This document shows positions 31,471 to 42,556 of a DNA stretch of 64,000 nt, piece after piece; position 1 is the stretch's first letter; every line of letters begins with the position of its first letter. Made by a program: the position numbers and the translations under genes. The notes under the pieces were generated by a model. The model worked only from the letters and a program-made list of their open reading frames with translations, was not told the DNA's origin and searched no databases. Origin of the DNA: Acanthornis magna (taxonomy: Eukaryota; Chordata; Aves; Passeriformes; Acanthizidae); NCBI GenBank assembly GCA_036785705.1, contig JAWUZG010000972.1, positions 1 through 64,000 of the forward strand, in the 5' to 3' direction.

Positions 31471-34400
31471 CAACGCCTCCCGCCGCCATCTTGAGGCGCG
31501 GGCGCCGCCGTAAAACAAAATGGCGGCACCCACCCATCCACTTCCGGTGCCGTTTCCCGCCGTTTTTTAAACCGAACCGAGACCAATCAGAGCTCAGAAC
31601 GTTCGCCATCACCGATTTCACCCCAGGGACCCTTCGAGCCTCCCCGGGAACCGAAAAAAAACGGCGGAGAAGCGAAATTAGGGAGCCCCCGGAGGCCGCC
31701 ATGTTGTACGGAAGAGGGGGAGGAAAAGGGAGATGAGCACTTCCGGTTCCGGTGGAGGTGCGAGATGGGAGCTGAGGTAAACACAGGCCTGAAATGAGGA
31801 AAGAGAGATTTGGGGAGGTCTGGGGGGCTCGGGGAAGTCTGAGGGGACTCGAAGGTCTCTTTTCCTCTTTATTTTTGGGGTGTCCCTCCCACCCTTCCCT
31901 TTTGCCCGACCCCCGCGGCCGCCATCTTGAGGAGCTCAACAAGATGGCGGCACCTCCTCACCCTCCCCGGTGCTATTTGTGAGGCGAATTTTGAGGCGAA
32001 TCGCGGCTAAAATTGGACAAGACAGGTTCAGAATCATATATTTCACCCCCGGGCTCGGTTTGAGCCACGGAAAACCGGAAAAAAAGGCGAAAAAGGCGGG
32101 GTCTTGTTTCCCCGTGGAGGCCGCCATCTTGTACGGCAGATGAGGAGGCTGAGGAGGCTGTGCACTTCCGGTTCCGGTAGGGGTGCGAGATGGGAGCTGA
32201 GTGTAAACACAGGCCTGAAATGAGGAAAGAGAGATTTGGGAAGGTCTGGGGGGCTCGGGAAAGTCTGAGGGGACTCGAGGGTTCATTTTCTCCCTCATTT
32301 TTGGGGTGTCCCTCCCACCCTTCCCTTTTGCCCGACCCCCGCGGCCGCCATCTTGAAGAGCTCCACAAGATGGCGGCACCTTCTCACCCTCCCCAGTGCT
32401 ATTTTTGAGGCGAATTTGAAAGCGAATCGCCGCCAAAATGGCTCACGATGGTTTCAACATCACTGATTTCATCCCCGGGCTCGGTTTGAGCCACCGCGAA
32501 CCGGAAAAAAAGGAGAAAAAGGCGGGGTTGGTTTTCCCCATGGAGGCCGCCATCTTGTACAGCAGCTGAGGAGGCTGAGGCGTATGTGCACTTCCGGTTC
32601 CGGTGGGGGTGCGAGATGGGAGCTGAGTGTAAACACAGGCCTGAAATGAAGAAAGAGAGATTTGGAAGGTCTGAGGGGCTCGGGAAGGCCTGAGGGGACT
32701 CGAGGGTTCATTTTCTCTCTCATTTTTGGGCCGTCCCTCCCACCCTTCCCTTTTGCCCGACCCCCGCGGCCGCCATCTTGAGGAGCTCAACAAGATGGCG
32801 GCACCTCCTCACCCTCCCCGGTGCTATTTGTGAGGAGAATTTTGAGGCGAATCGCGGCTAAAATTGGACAAGACAAGTTCAAAGTAATATATTTCACCCC
32901 CGGGCTCGGTTTGAGCCACGGAAAACCGGAAAAAAAGGCGAAAAGGCGGGGTCTTGTTTCCCCATGGAGGCCGCCATCTTGTACGGCAGATGAGGAGGCT
33001 GAGGAGGCTGTGCACTTCCGGTTCCGGTAGGGGTGCGAGATGGGAGCTGAGGTAAACACAGGCCTGAAATGAAGAAAGAGAGATTTGGGGAGGTCTGAGG
33101 GGCTCGGGAAGGCCTGAGGGGACTCGAGGGTTCATTTTCTCCCTCATTTTTGGGGTGTCCCTCCCACCCTTCCCTTTTGCCCGACCCCCGCGGCCGCCAT
33201 CTTGAGGAGCTCCACAAGATGGCGGCACCTTCTCACCCTCCCAGTGCTATTTTTGAGGCGAATTTTGAAGCGAATCGCCGCCAAAACGCCTCACGGTGAG
33301 TTCGGAGTCATCGATTTCATCCCCGGGCTCGGTTTGAGCCACCGCGAACCGGAAAAAAAGGAGAAAAAGGCGGGGTTGGTTTTCCCCATGGAGGCCGCCA
33401 TCTTGTACAGCAGCTGAGGAGGCTGAGGCGTATGTGCACTTCCGGTTCCGGTGGGGGTGCGAGATGGGAGCTGAGTGTAAACACAGGCCTGAAATGAGGA
33501 AAGAGAGATTTGGGGAGGTCTGAGGGGCTCGGGAAGGCCTGAGGGGACTCGAGGGTTCATTTTCTCCCTCATTTTTGGGCCGTCCCTCCCACCCTTCCCT
33601 TTTGCCCGACCCCCGCGGCCGCCATCTTGAGGAGCTCCACAAGATGGCGGCACCTTCTCACCCTCCCCGGTGCTATTTGTGAGGCGAATTTTGAGGCGAA
33701 TCGCGGCTAAAATTGGACAAGACAGGTTCAGAATCATATATTTCACCCTCGGGCTCGGTTTGAGCCACCGCGAACTGGAAAAAAACGGCGAAAAGGGCGG
33801 GGTTGTGTTTCCCCATGGAGGCCGCCATCTTGTACGGCAGATGAGGAGGCTGAGGAGGATGCGCACTTCCGGTTCCGGTAGAGGTGCGAGATGGGAGCTG
33901 AGGTAAACACAGGCCTGAAATGAAGAAAGAGAGATTTGGGAAGGTCTGAGGGGCTCGGGAAGGCCTGAGGGGACTCGAGGGTTCATTTTCTCCCTCATTT
34001 TTGGGGTGTCCCTCCCACCCTTCCCTTTTGCCCGACCCCCGCGGCCGCCATCTTGAGGAGCTCAACAAGATGGCGGCACCTCCTCACCCTCCCCGGTGCT
34101 ATTTGTGAGGAGAATTTTGAGGCGAATCGCGGCTAAAATTGGACAAGACAAGTTCAAAGTAATATATTTCACCCCCGGGCTCGGTTTGAGCCACGGAAAA
34201 CCGGAAAAAAAGGCGAAAAAGGCGGGTCTTGTTTCCCCATGGAGGCCGCCATCTTGTACGGCAGATGAGGAGGCTGAGGAGGCTGTGCACTTCCGGTTCC
34301 GGTAGGGGTGCGAGATGGGAGCTGAGGTAAACACAGGCCTGAAATGAAGAAAGAGAGATTTGGGGAGGTCTGAGGGGCTCGGGAAGGCCTGAGGGGACTC

Positions 34401-36050
34401 GAGGGTTCATTTTCTCCCTCATTTTTGGGGTGTCCCTCCCACCCTTCCCTTTTGCCCGACCCCCGCGGCCGCCATCTTGAGGAGCTCCACAAGATGGCGG
34501 CACCTTCTCACCCTCCCAGTGCTATTTTTGAGGACAATTGAAAGCGAATCGCCGCCAAAACGCCTCACGGTGAGTTCGGAGTCATCGATTTCATCCCCGG
34601 GCTCGGTTTGAGCCACCGCGAACCGGAAAAAAAGGAGAAAAATGCGGGGTTGTGTTTCCCCATGGAGGCCGCCATCTTGTACGGCAGATGAGGAGGCTGA
34701 GGAGGATGCACACTTCCGGTTCCGGTAGAGGTGCGAGATGGGAGCTGAGTGTAAACACAGGTCTGAAATGAAGAAAGAGAGATTTGGGGAGGTCTGAGGG
34801 GCTCGGGAAGGCCTGAGGGGACTCGAGGGTTCATTTTCTCCCTCATTTTTGGGGTGTCCCTCCCACCCTTCCCTTTTGCCCGACCCCCGCGGCCGCCATC
34901 TTGAGGAGCTCAACAAGATGGCGGCACCTCCTCACCCTCCCCGGTGCTATTTGTGAGGAGAATTTTGAGGCGAATCGCGGCTAAAATTGGACAAGACAAG
35001 TTCAAAGTAATATATTTCACCCCCGGGCTCGGTTTGAGCCACGGAAAACCGGAAAAAAAGGCGAAAAAGGCGGGGTCTTGTTTCCCCATGGAGGCCGCCA
35101 TCTTGTACGGCAGATGAGGAGGCTGAGGAGGCTGTGCACTTCCGGTTCCGGTAGGGGTGCGAGATGGGAGCTGAGGTAAACACAGGCCTGAAATGAAGAA
35201 AGAGAGATTTGGGGAGGTCTGAGGGGCTCGGGAAGGCCTGAGGGGACTCGAGGGTTCATTTTCTCCCTCATTTTTGGGCCGTCCCTCCCACCCTTCCCTT
35301 TTGCCCGACCCCCGCGGCCGCCATCTTGAGGAGCTCAACAAGATGGCGGCACCTTCTCACCCTCCCCAGTGCTATTTTTGAGGATAATTTTGAGGCGAAT
35401 CGCCGCCAAAATTGGACAAGACAAGTTCAAAGTAATATATTTCATCCTCGGGCTCGGTTTGAGCCACGGAAAACCGGAAAAAAAGGCGAAAAAGGCGGGG
35501 TTGTGTTTCCCCATGGAGGCCGCCATCTTGTACGGCAGATGAGGAGGCTGAGGAGGCTGTGCACTTCCGGTTCCGGTAGGGGTGCGAGATGGGAGCTGAG
35601 TGTAAACACAGGCCTGAAATGAGGAAAGAGAGATTTGGGGAGGTCTGAGGGGCTCGGGAAGGCCTGAGGGGACTCGAGGGTTCATTTTCTCCCTCATTTT
35701 TGGGCCGTCCCTCCCACCCTTCCCTTTTGCCCGACCCCCGCGGCCGCCATCTTGAGGAGCTCAACAAGATGGCGGCACCTCCTCACCCTCCCCAGTGCTA
35801 TTTTTGAGGCGAATTTGAAAGCGAATCGCCGCCAAAACGCCTCACGGTGAGTTCGGAGTCATCGATTTCATCCCCGGGCTCGGTTTGAGCCATGGAAAAT
35901 TGGAAAAAAAGGAGAAAAATGCGGGGTTGTGTTTCCCCATGGAGGCCGCCATCTTGTACGGAAGCGGAGGAGGCTGAGGAGCACTTCCGCTTCCGGTGGG
36001 GGAGCGGCGCGGCGGCGGCGGCGGAGCGGGGGGTAAACACAGGCCCGGGG
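31470..36050 (+). promoter_or_regulatory. SH3BP5L promoter / first-exon array, 11 tandem units of ~425 bp
   Basis: The ETS-type motif CACTTCCGGTTCCGG recurs at 31738, 32163, 32589, 33013, 33437, 33864, 34288, 34711, 35137, 35562 and 35982 (last as CACTTCCGCTTCCGG), period 420-427 bp. Each full unit also has GGCCGCCATCTTGTACGG about 40 nt upstream of the ETS motif, and a CCGCGGCCGCCATCTTGAGG / CAAGATGGCGGCACC pair, all YY1-type (CAAGATGGCGGC) elements. Downstream of the ETS motif comes GGTGCGAGATGGGAGCTGAG followed by GTAAACACAGG, a donor-like sequence, so each unit looks like core promoter plus noncoding first exon on the plus strand. The last unit (35982-36032, GGAGCGGGG/GTAAACAC), next to the gene, is the best candidate for the active exon. 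The first unit is incomplete or diverged. Confidence 0.85.
35982..36032 (+). other. SH3BP5L: Candidate SH3BP5L noncoding exon 1 (last promoter unit)
   Basis: Begins around the ETS motif, runs through a GGCGGCGGCGGCGG stretch and ends before GTAAACACAGG. It is the unit adjacent to intron 1, and the only one with a CGG-repeat leader instead of GTGCGAGATGGGAGCTGAG. The transcription start is not determinable from sequence. Confidence 0.5.
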
Positions 36051-36054
36051 GGGG

Positions 36055-38345
36055 GGGGGGAAACGGAAATTTGGGAATTTTTTGGGAATTTTTTGGGAAT
36101 TTTGGGGAATTTTTGGGGAATTTGGGAAGGTTCCGAGGAGGTGTGGGGGGTGGGGGGGAGGGGGGAGGGGAGGGATTTGTGGGGTCGCGGTTTTTGGGGG
36201 GGGGCCGAGGGGTCTGGGGGGGAATTTGGGGGAATTTTGGGGGAATTTTGGGGAATTTTGGGGAATTTTTAAAAAAAATTTGGGGGTGTTGGGGGAATTC
36301 CAGGGAATTTGGGGGAATTTTGGGAATTCGGGAGGGTCTGAGGGGATTTGGGGGAATTTTTGGGGAATTTTGGGGAATTTTGGGAAGATTTGGGGTCACT
36401 GAGGGATTTTGGCGGGAAATTGAGTGGATTTGGGGAGATTTTGGGGATTTTTTGGGAATTTTTTTTTAATTTGGGAGGATTTTGGGGGAATTTTGGGGAA
36501 ATTGAGAGAATTTTTGGGAATTTTGAGGGAATTTTTTGGGAATTTTGGGGGAATTGAGTGGATTTGGGGGAGATTTTTGGGATTTTTTGGGAATTTTTTT
36601 TTTAATTTGGGAGGATTTTGGGGGAATTTTGAGGAAATCGAGGGAATTTTTGGGAATTTTGAGGGAATTTTGGGGAATTTTTTGGGAATTTTTGGGAAAT
36701 TGAGTGGATTTGGGGGAGATTTTTGGGATTTTTTGGGAATTTGAGGGAATTTTGAGGAAATTTGAGAGAATTTTGTGGGAATTTCTGTGAATTTTGAGGG
36801 AATTTTGAGGAAATTGAGGGAATTTTTGGGAATTTCAGTGAATTTTTGGGAATTTTTGGGGAATTTTTGGGAAATTGAGTGGATTTGGGAGAGATTTTTG
36901 GGATTTTTTTGGAATTTTGGTTAATTTGGGGAGGATTTTGGGGAAATTTGAGAGAATTTTGGGGAATTTGGGTTTCTTTGAGTGGATTTTAGGGAATTCG
37001 GGAGAATTTGAGGGAATTTTTGGGAATTTTGAGGGAATTTTTGGGAATTTTGAGGGAATTTTGGGGAAATTGAGGGAATTTGGGAGAGATTTTTGGGATT
37101 TTTTGGGAATTTTTTTTTTAATTTGGGAGGATTTGGGGAAATTTTTGGGAATTTTGAGAGAATTTCAGTGAATTTTTGGGATTTTTTGGGAATTTTTGGG
37201 AATTTTGTGGGAATTTTTGGGAATTTTTTGGGAATTTTTGGGAAATTGAGTGGGTTTGGGAGAGATTTTTGGGATTTTTTGGGAATTTTGGTTAATTTGG
37301 GGAGGATTTTGGGGAAATTTGAGGAGATTTTTGGGGAATTTGGGTTTCTTTGAGTGGATTTTAGGGAATTCGGGAGAATTTGAGGAAATTTTGAGGAAAT
37401 TTGAGGAAATTTTTTGGGAATTTGAGAGAATTTTTGGGAATTTCAATGAATTTTGTGGGAATTTTTTTTTTATTTGGGAATTCCAGTGGATTTGGGAAAA
37501 TTTTGGGAATTTTTAAGGAAATTTTGTGGGAATTTTGGGAATTGAAGTGAATTTTTAGGGAATTGGGGAGAATTTGAGGAAATTTTGTGGAAATTTGAGA
37601 GAATTTTTGGGAATTTTGTGGGAATTTTTGGGAATTTCAGTGAATTTTGTGGGAATTTTTTGGAATTTTTGGGAATTCCAGTGGATTTGGGAAAATTTTG
37701 GGAATTTTTAAGGAAATTTTGTGGAAATTTTGGGATTTAAAGTGAATTTTTAGGGAATTGGGGAGAATTTGAAGGAATTTTGTGGAAATTTGAGGAAATT
37801 TTTTGGGAATTTGAGAGAATTTTGGGAATTTCAGTGAATTTTGTGGGAATTTTTTGGGAATTTTTGGGAATTCCAGTGAATTTGGGAAAATTTTGGGAAT
37901 TTTTAAGGAAATTTTGTGGGAATTTTGGGATTTGAAGTGAATTTTTAGGGAATTCGGGAGAATTTGAGAGAATTTGAGAGAATTTTGAGAGAATTTTGTG
38001 GAAATTTGAGGAAATTTTTGGGAATTTGAGAGAATTTTTGGGAATTTCAGTGAATTTGGGAAAATTTTGGGAATTTTTAAGGAAATTTTGTGGGAATTTT
38101 GGGAATTGAAGTGAATTTTTAGGGAATTCAGATATATTTGGGCAGAATTTGGGAGATTTCTGTGGAATTTGAGGGAATTTTAGTGAATTTTGTGGAGAAT
38201 TTTTGGAAATTTTGGAGTCTTTGAGTGAATTTTGGTATTTTCTGAATGAATTTTGGGAGATTTTCCTAAAATTTGGGAGATTTCGATGAAAATTTTGGGA
38301 ATTTCGGAAGATTTTTGCCTCAGGACTTTTAGAGGATTTGGGCTC
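36055..38345. repeat. (TTTTGGGAATTTTGGGGGAA)n minisatellite, SH3BP5L intron 1
   Basis: Units GGGAATTTTTGGGAATTTTG and GGGAAATTGAGTGGATTTGG. Larger blocks of ~150-200 bp repeat from 36410 to 38160. G/T-rich on the sense strand. Confidence 0.92.
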
Positions 38346-39300
38346 ATCCAAAATTCCCAAATTTGGGGAAAATCCTAATTTTTTTTTATTTTATTTTTTT
38401 CCAGGCCTCCCCATCCAATTGGATCGACTGAATTTTTTTTGGGGGGGAAGAGAAATTTTGGGGAATCCTAAAAAAAAAATTTACTAAAAATTCCCTAAAA
38501 ATTAAAAAAAAAAAAAAAAAAAAATCGCCCAAAAATTCTGTAGAATTATAAAAAAAAAAAAAATCCTGAAAAATTTCTGAAAAAATTCATGAAAATCTTC
38601 CCAAAAAATTCTAAAATAAAAAAAAAACCCTAACAAAAGAATCAAAAATTCGATAAAAAATAAAGTAAAAGATTTTGAAAAATCGAAACAATTCTGAAAA
38701 AAAACAAAACAATTCGAAAAAATTCAGAAGAAATTCAGAAAAATTTCAGAATAAGTTCAGAATAAATTTTTTAAAAAATTGGGAAAAAAATCTTTAAAAA
38801 TCCTGAATAAATTCTGAATAAATTCTGAATAAATTCTGAAAAAATTTTTTAAAATCCTGAATAAGTTCTGAGAAAAAAAATCCAAAAATTCTGAAAAAAT
38901 TCTGAAAAACTAAAAAAAAATTCTGAAAAAAATCTCAAAAAATTCTGAAAAAAATCCTAAAAAAGTCTGAAAAAAATCTTTAAAAATTCTGAAAAAAATA
39001 CGAAAAAATTCTGGAAAAATCCAAAAACAATTCCCAAAAAATTCTGAAAAAAATCCTAAAAAATTCTGAAAGAAAATCTTTAAAAATTCTGAAAAAATTC
39101 TGAAAAAATTCTGAAAAAAATCTGAAACAATTCTGAAAAAAATCCCAAAGAAATCTGGAAAAAATCAGAAAAAAATCCAAAAAATCCTAAAAAAAAAAAT
39201 TGAATAAAATTCCAAAAAAAATTCTGAAAAAATCTGAATAAAATTTAAAAAAAAATCCCCAAAATCCCAAAAAAATCCCCCAAAAAATGAACTAAATCCC
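38345..39300. repeat. A-rich (AAAAAATTCTGAAAAAATCC)n segment, SH3BP5L intron 1
   Basis: Degenerate A/T-rich units TTCTGAAAAAAATCCTAAAA. A T-rich tract plus CCAG at about 38385-38404 followed by GCCTCCCCATCCAATTGGAT resembles a splice acceptor, but no donor follows, so no exon is called. Confidence 0.8.
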
Positions 39301-39317
39301 CTCCCCCCCCCCTTTGA

Positions 39318-39473
39318 ATGGCCCCCCCTCCCCCGGCGTTGGCAGCTCCCGAAATTTTTGGGAATTCCAAAATGGGAGATTCGGATTGGGGGGGAGGGGA
39401 GGATCCAGGGAACCCCAAAAAGGAGGAGGAGGAGGAGGAGGAAGAGGAGGAAGAGCTCGACCCTCGGATCCAG
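39318..39473 (+). CDS. SH3BP5L: SH3BP5L coding exon 1 (start codon, acidic N-terminus)
   Basis: Plus strand, ending ATCCAG/GTGGGA. Frame: MAPPPPALAAPEIFGNSKMG, then DSDWGGGEDPGNPKK, a run of eleven Glu encoded mainly by GAG/GAA, and LDPRIQ. The REEEELDPRIQ-EELEHLN junction of the human protein is reproduced exactly across the next splice. A stop (TGA, 39315-39317) lies directly before the first ATG, so translation starts at 39318 or at the second ATG (39372). The first gives a 395-residue protein (human ~393), the second 377. A TTGGCAG acceptor-like sequence at 39339-39345 could put the exon border after the first ATG, which would favour the second. The N-terminal ~40 residues differ from mammals, as is usual for this disordered part. 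Confidence 0.9.
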
Positions 39474-42055
39474 GTGGGAATTTGGGGAAAAAATCCCCAA
39501 AATTTGGGATTTTGGGGTGGAAATTTGGGGATTTTGGGAGGAAAATCCCTAAATTTGGGTGGGAATTTGGGGAAAAATCCCCAAAATTTGGGGGTTTGGG
39601 GTGGAAATTTGGGGATTTTGGGGAAAAATCCCCAAAATTTGGGGTTTTGGGGAAAAAATCCTGAAAGTATGGGGAGAAAAAACAAAAAAAAATTGGGGAT
39701 TTGGGGTGGAAATTTGGGGATTTTGGGAGGAAATCCTGAAAATTTGGGGTTTTAGGGTGGAAATTTGGGAATTTTGGGGGGGAAATCCTGAAAAATTTGG
39801 GCTTTGGAGAGAAAAAACAAAAAAATTTGGGGTTTGGGGGAAAAAATCCTGAAAATTTGGGGGGTTTGGGGAGAAAAAACAAAAAAATTTGGGGGTTTGG
39901 GGTGGAAATTTGGGGATTTTGGGAGGAAAATCCCAAAATTTGGGTGGGAATTTGGGGAAAAATCCCCAAAAATTTGGGATTTGGGGACAAAATTTGGATA
40001 TTTTGGGGAGAAAATCCCAAAATTTGGGTGGGAATTTGGGGAAAAATCCCCAAAATTTGGGATTTTGGGGTGGAAATTTGGGGATTTTGGGGGGAAAATC
40101 CCAAAATTTGGGTGGGAATTTGAGAAAAAATCCCCAAAATTTGGGGGTTTGGGGTGGAAATTTGGGGATTTTGGGGGGAAAATCCCCAAAAATTTGGGGT
40201 TTCGGGGGAAAAATCCTGAAATTTTGGGGATTTTGGGAGAAAATCCCAAATATTTGGGGTTTGGAGACAAAATTTGGATATTTTGGGGGAAAAATCCCAA
40301 AATTTGGGTAGAGATTTGGAGAAAATCCCAAAAATTTGGGGTTTTGGGGAAAAAATCCTGAAATTTTGGGGGTTTGGGGAGAAAAAACAAAAAAAATTGG
40401 GGGTTTGGGGTGGAAATTTTGGGATTTTGGGGGGAAATCCTGAAAATTTGGGGTTTTAGGGTGGAAATTTGGGAATTTTGGGGGGGAAATCCTGAAAAAT
40501 TTGGGCTTTGGAGAGAAAAAACAAAAAAATTTGGGGTTTGGGGGAAAAAATCCTGAAAATTTGGGGGGTTGGGGGAGAAAAAACAAAAAAATTTGGGGGT
40601 TTGGGGTGGAAATTTGGGGATTTTGGGAGGAAAATCCCAAAATTTGGGTGGGAATTTGGGGAAAAATCCCCAAAAATTTGGGGTTTTGGGGAAAAAATCC
40701 TGAAATTTTAGGGGAAAAAAAAAAAAAAAAAATTAGGGATTTTGGGGGGAAATCCCAAAAAATTTGGGGTAAAATCCCAAAAATTTGGGGTTTGGGGGAA
40801 AAAATCCTGAAATTTTGGAGGTTTGGGGAGAAAAAACAAAAAAATTTGGTGATTTGGGGTGGAAATTTGGGGATTTTGGGGAGAAATCCTGAAAATTTGG
40901 GATTTTGGGGTGGAAATTTGGGGATTTTGGGGGGGAAAATCCCCAAAAATTTGGTGTTTTGGGGAAAAAATCCTGAAAATTTGGGGGTTTGGGGAGAAAA
41001 AACAAAAGAAATTTGGGGGTTTGGGGTGGAAATTTGGGGATTTTGGGGAGAAAATCCCAAAATTTGGGTGGGAATTTGGGGAAAAATCCCCAAAATTTGG
41101 GATTTTGGGGTGGAAATTTGGGGGTTTTGGGGGGAAAATCCCAAAATTTGGGTGGGAATTTGGGGAAAAATCCCCAAAATTTGGGGGTTTGGGGTGGAAA
41201 TTTGGGGATTTTGGGGGGAAAATCCCCAAAAATTTGGGGTTTGGGGACAAAATTTGGATATTTTGGGGGAAAAATCCCAAAATTTGGGTAGAGATTTGGA
41301 GAAAATCCCCAAAATTTGGGGTTTCGGGGAAAAAATCCTGAAATTTTGGAGGTTTGGGGAGAAAAACCAAAAAAAATTGGGGGTTTGGGGTGGAAATTTT
41401 GGGATTTTGGGGAGAAATCCTGAAAATTTGGGGTTTTAGGGTGGAAATTTGGGAATTTTGGGGGGGAAATCCTGAAAAATTTGGGCTTTGGAGAGAAAAA
41501 ACAAAAAAATTTGGGGTTTGGGGGAAAAATCCTGAAAATTTGGGGGGTTTGGGGAGAAAAAACAAAAAAAATTGGGGGTTTGGGGTGGAAATTTGGGGAT
41601 TTTGGGAGGAAAATCCCAAAATTTGGGTGGGAATTTGGGGAAAAATCCCCAAAATTTGGGGGTTTGGGGTGGAAATTTGGGGATTTTGGGGAAAAATCCC
41701 CAAAATTTGGGGTTTTGGGGAAAAAATCCTGAAATTTTGGGGGTTTGGGGAGAAAAAACAAAAAAAATTGGGGGTTTGGGGTGGAAATTTGGGGATTTTG
41801 GGGAGAAAATCCTGAAAATTTGGGGAAAATCCCCAAAAATTTGGGGTTTTGGGGAAAAAATCCTGAAAATTTTGGAGTTTTGGGAGAAAATCCCAAAAAT
41901 TTGGGGGTTTCGGGGGAAATATGGGGTTTTGGGGAAAAAATCCTGAAATTTTTGGGATTTGGGGAGAAAAAACAAACAAATTTGGGGATTTGGGGTGGAA
42001 ATTTGGGGATTTTGGGGAGAAAATCCTGAAAATTTTGGTGTTTGGGGTAAAATTT
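39474..42055. repeat. (GGAAATTTGGGGATTTTGGGG)n minisatellite, SH3BP5L intron 2
   Basis: Units around 20-50 bp: GGTGGAAATTTGGGGATTTT, GGGGAAAAATCCCCAAAATT and GGGGAGAAAAAACAAAAAAA. The very first intronic bases (GTGGGAATTTGGGGAAAAAA) are themselves a repeat unit that recurs many times (for example 39559, 39947, 40029, 40650), so the donor context is embedded in the array. Both strands have long stop-poor frames that are artefacts. Confidence 0.93.
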
Positions 42056-42480
42056 TGGGGTTTTATCCCAAATTTTGTGATTTTTTTTTCCCAAATTTTG
42101 TGATTTTTTTCCCCCAATTTTGTGATTTTTTTCCCAATTTTTGTGATTTTTTTCCCCCAAATTTTGTGATTTTTTTCCCCAAATCTTGTGATTTTTTTTC
42201 CCAATTTTTGTGACTTTTTTCCCAAATTTTGTGATTTTTTTCCCAAATTTTATGATTTTTTTTCCCAAACTTTGTGATTTTTTTCCCAATTTTTGTGATT
42301 TTTTCCCCCAAATTTTGTGATTTTTTTTCCTAAATTTTGTGATTTTTTCTCCCAATTTTGTGATTTTTCCCCCAAATTTTGTGATTTTTCCCAAATTTTG
42401 TGATTTTTTCCCCAATTTTTGTGATTTTTTTTCCCAAATTTTGTGATTTTTTCCCAAATTTGGAGTTTTTTACCCCAAAT
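42056..42480. repeat. (TTTTTTCCCAAATTTTGTGA)n minisatellite
   Basis: About 19 units of 20-22 bp, TTTTTTTCCCAAATTTTGTGA, immediately before the acceptor of coding exon 2. It provides a very long T/C-rich tract upstream of the AG. Confidence 0.93.
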
Positions 42481-42493
42481 TTTGCTTTCCCAG

Positions 42494-42556
42494 GAGGAGT
42501 TGGAGCATCTGAACGAAGCCAACGCTGAAATCAACAGAGGAGAACTGGAGCTGGAC
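42494..42556 (+). CDS. SH3BP5L: SH3BP5L coding exon 2
   Basis: 63 nt, TTTCCCAG acceptor, GGAC/GTGAGT donor, phase 0 at both ends. It encodes EELEHLNEANAEINRGELEL and D, against EELEHLNQASEEINQVELQLD in human SH3BP5L. This is the first helix of the coiled-coil domain through which SH3BP5 family proteins bind and activate RAB11. It is one of the few coding exons in the window with no obvious copies of its own edges in the flanking arrays. Confidence 0.95.

Noticed and set aside
31936..35767. Repeated minus-strand frames starting MLSSSRWRPRGSGKREGW or MREKMNPRVPSG
   Set aside because: They are antisense translations of the ~425-bp promoter unit and recur only because the unit is repeated. There are no splice sites or known domain.
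38385..38450. Possible 5' UTR exon of SH3BP5L after a T-rich tract and CCAG
   Set aside because: No donor follows within a reasonable distance and the sequence after it turns straight into homopolymer-rich repeat.
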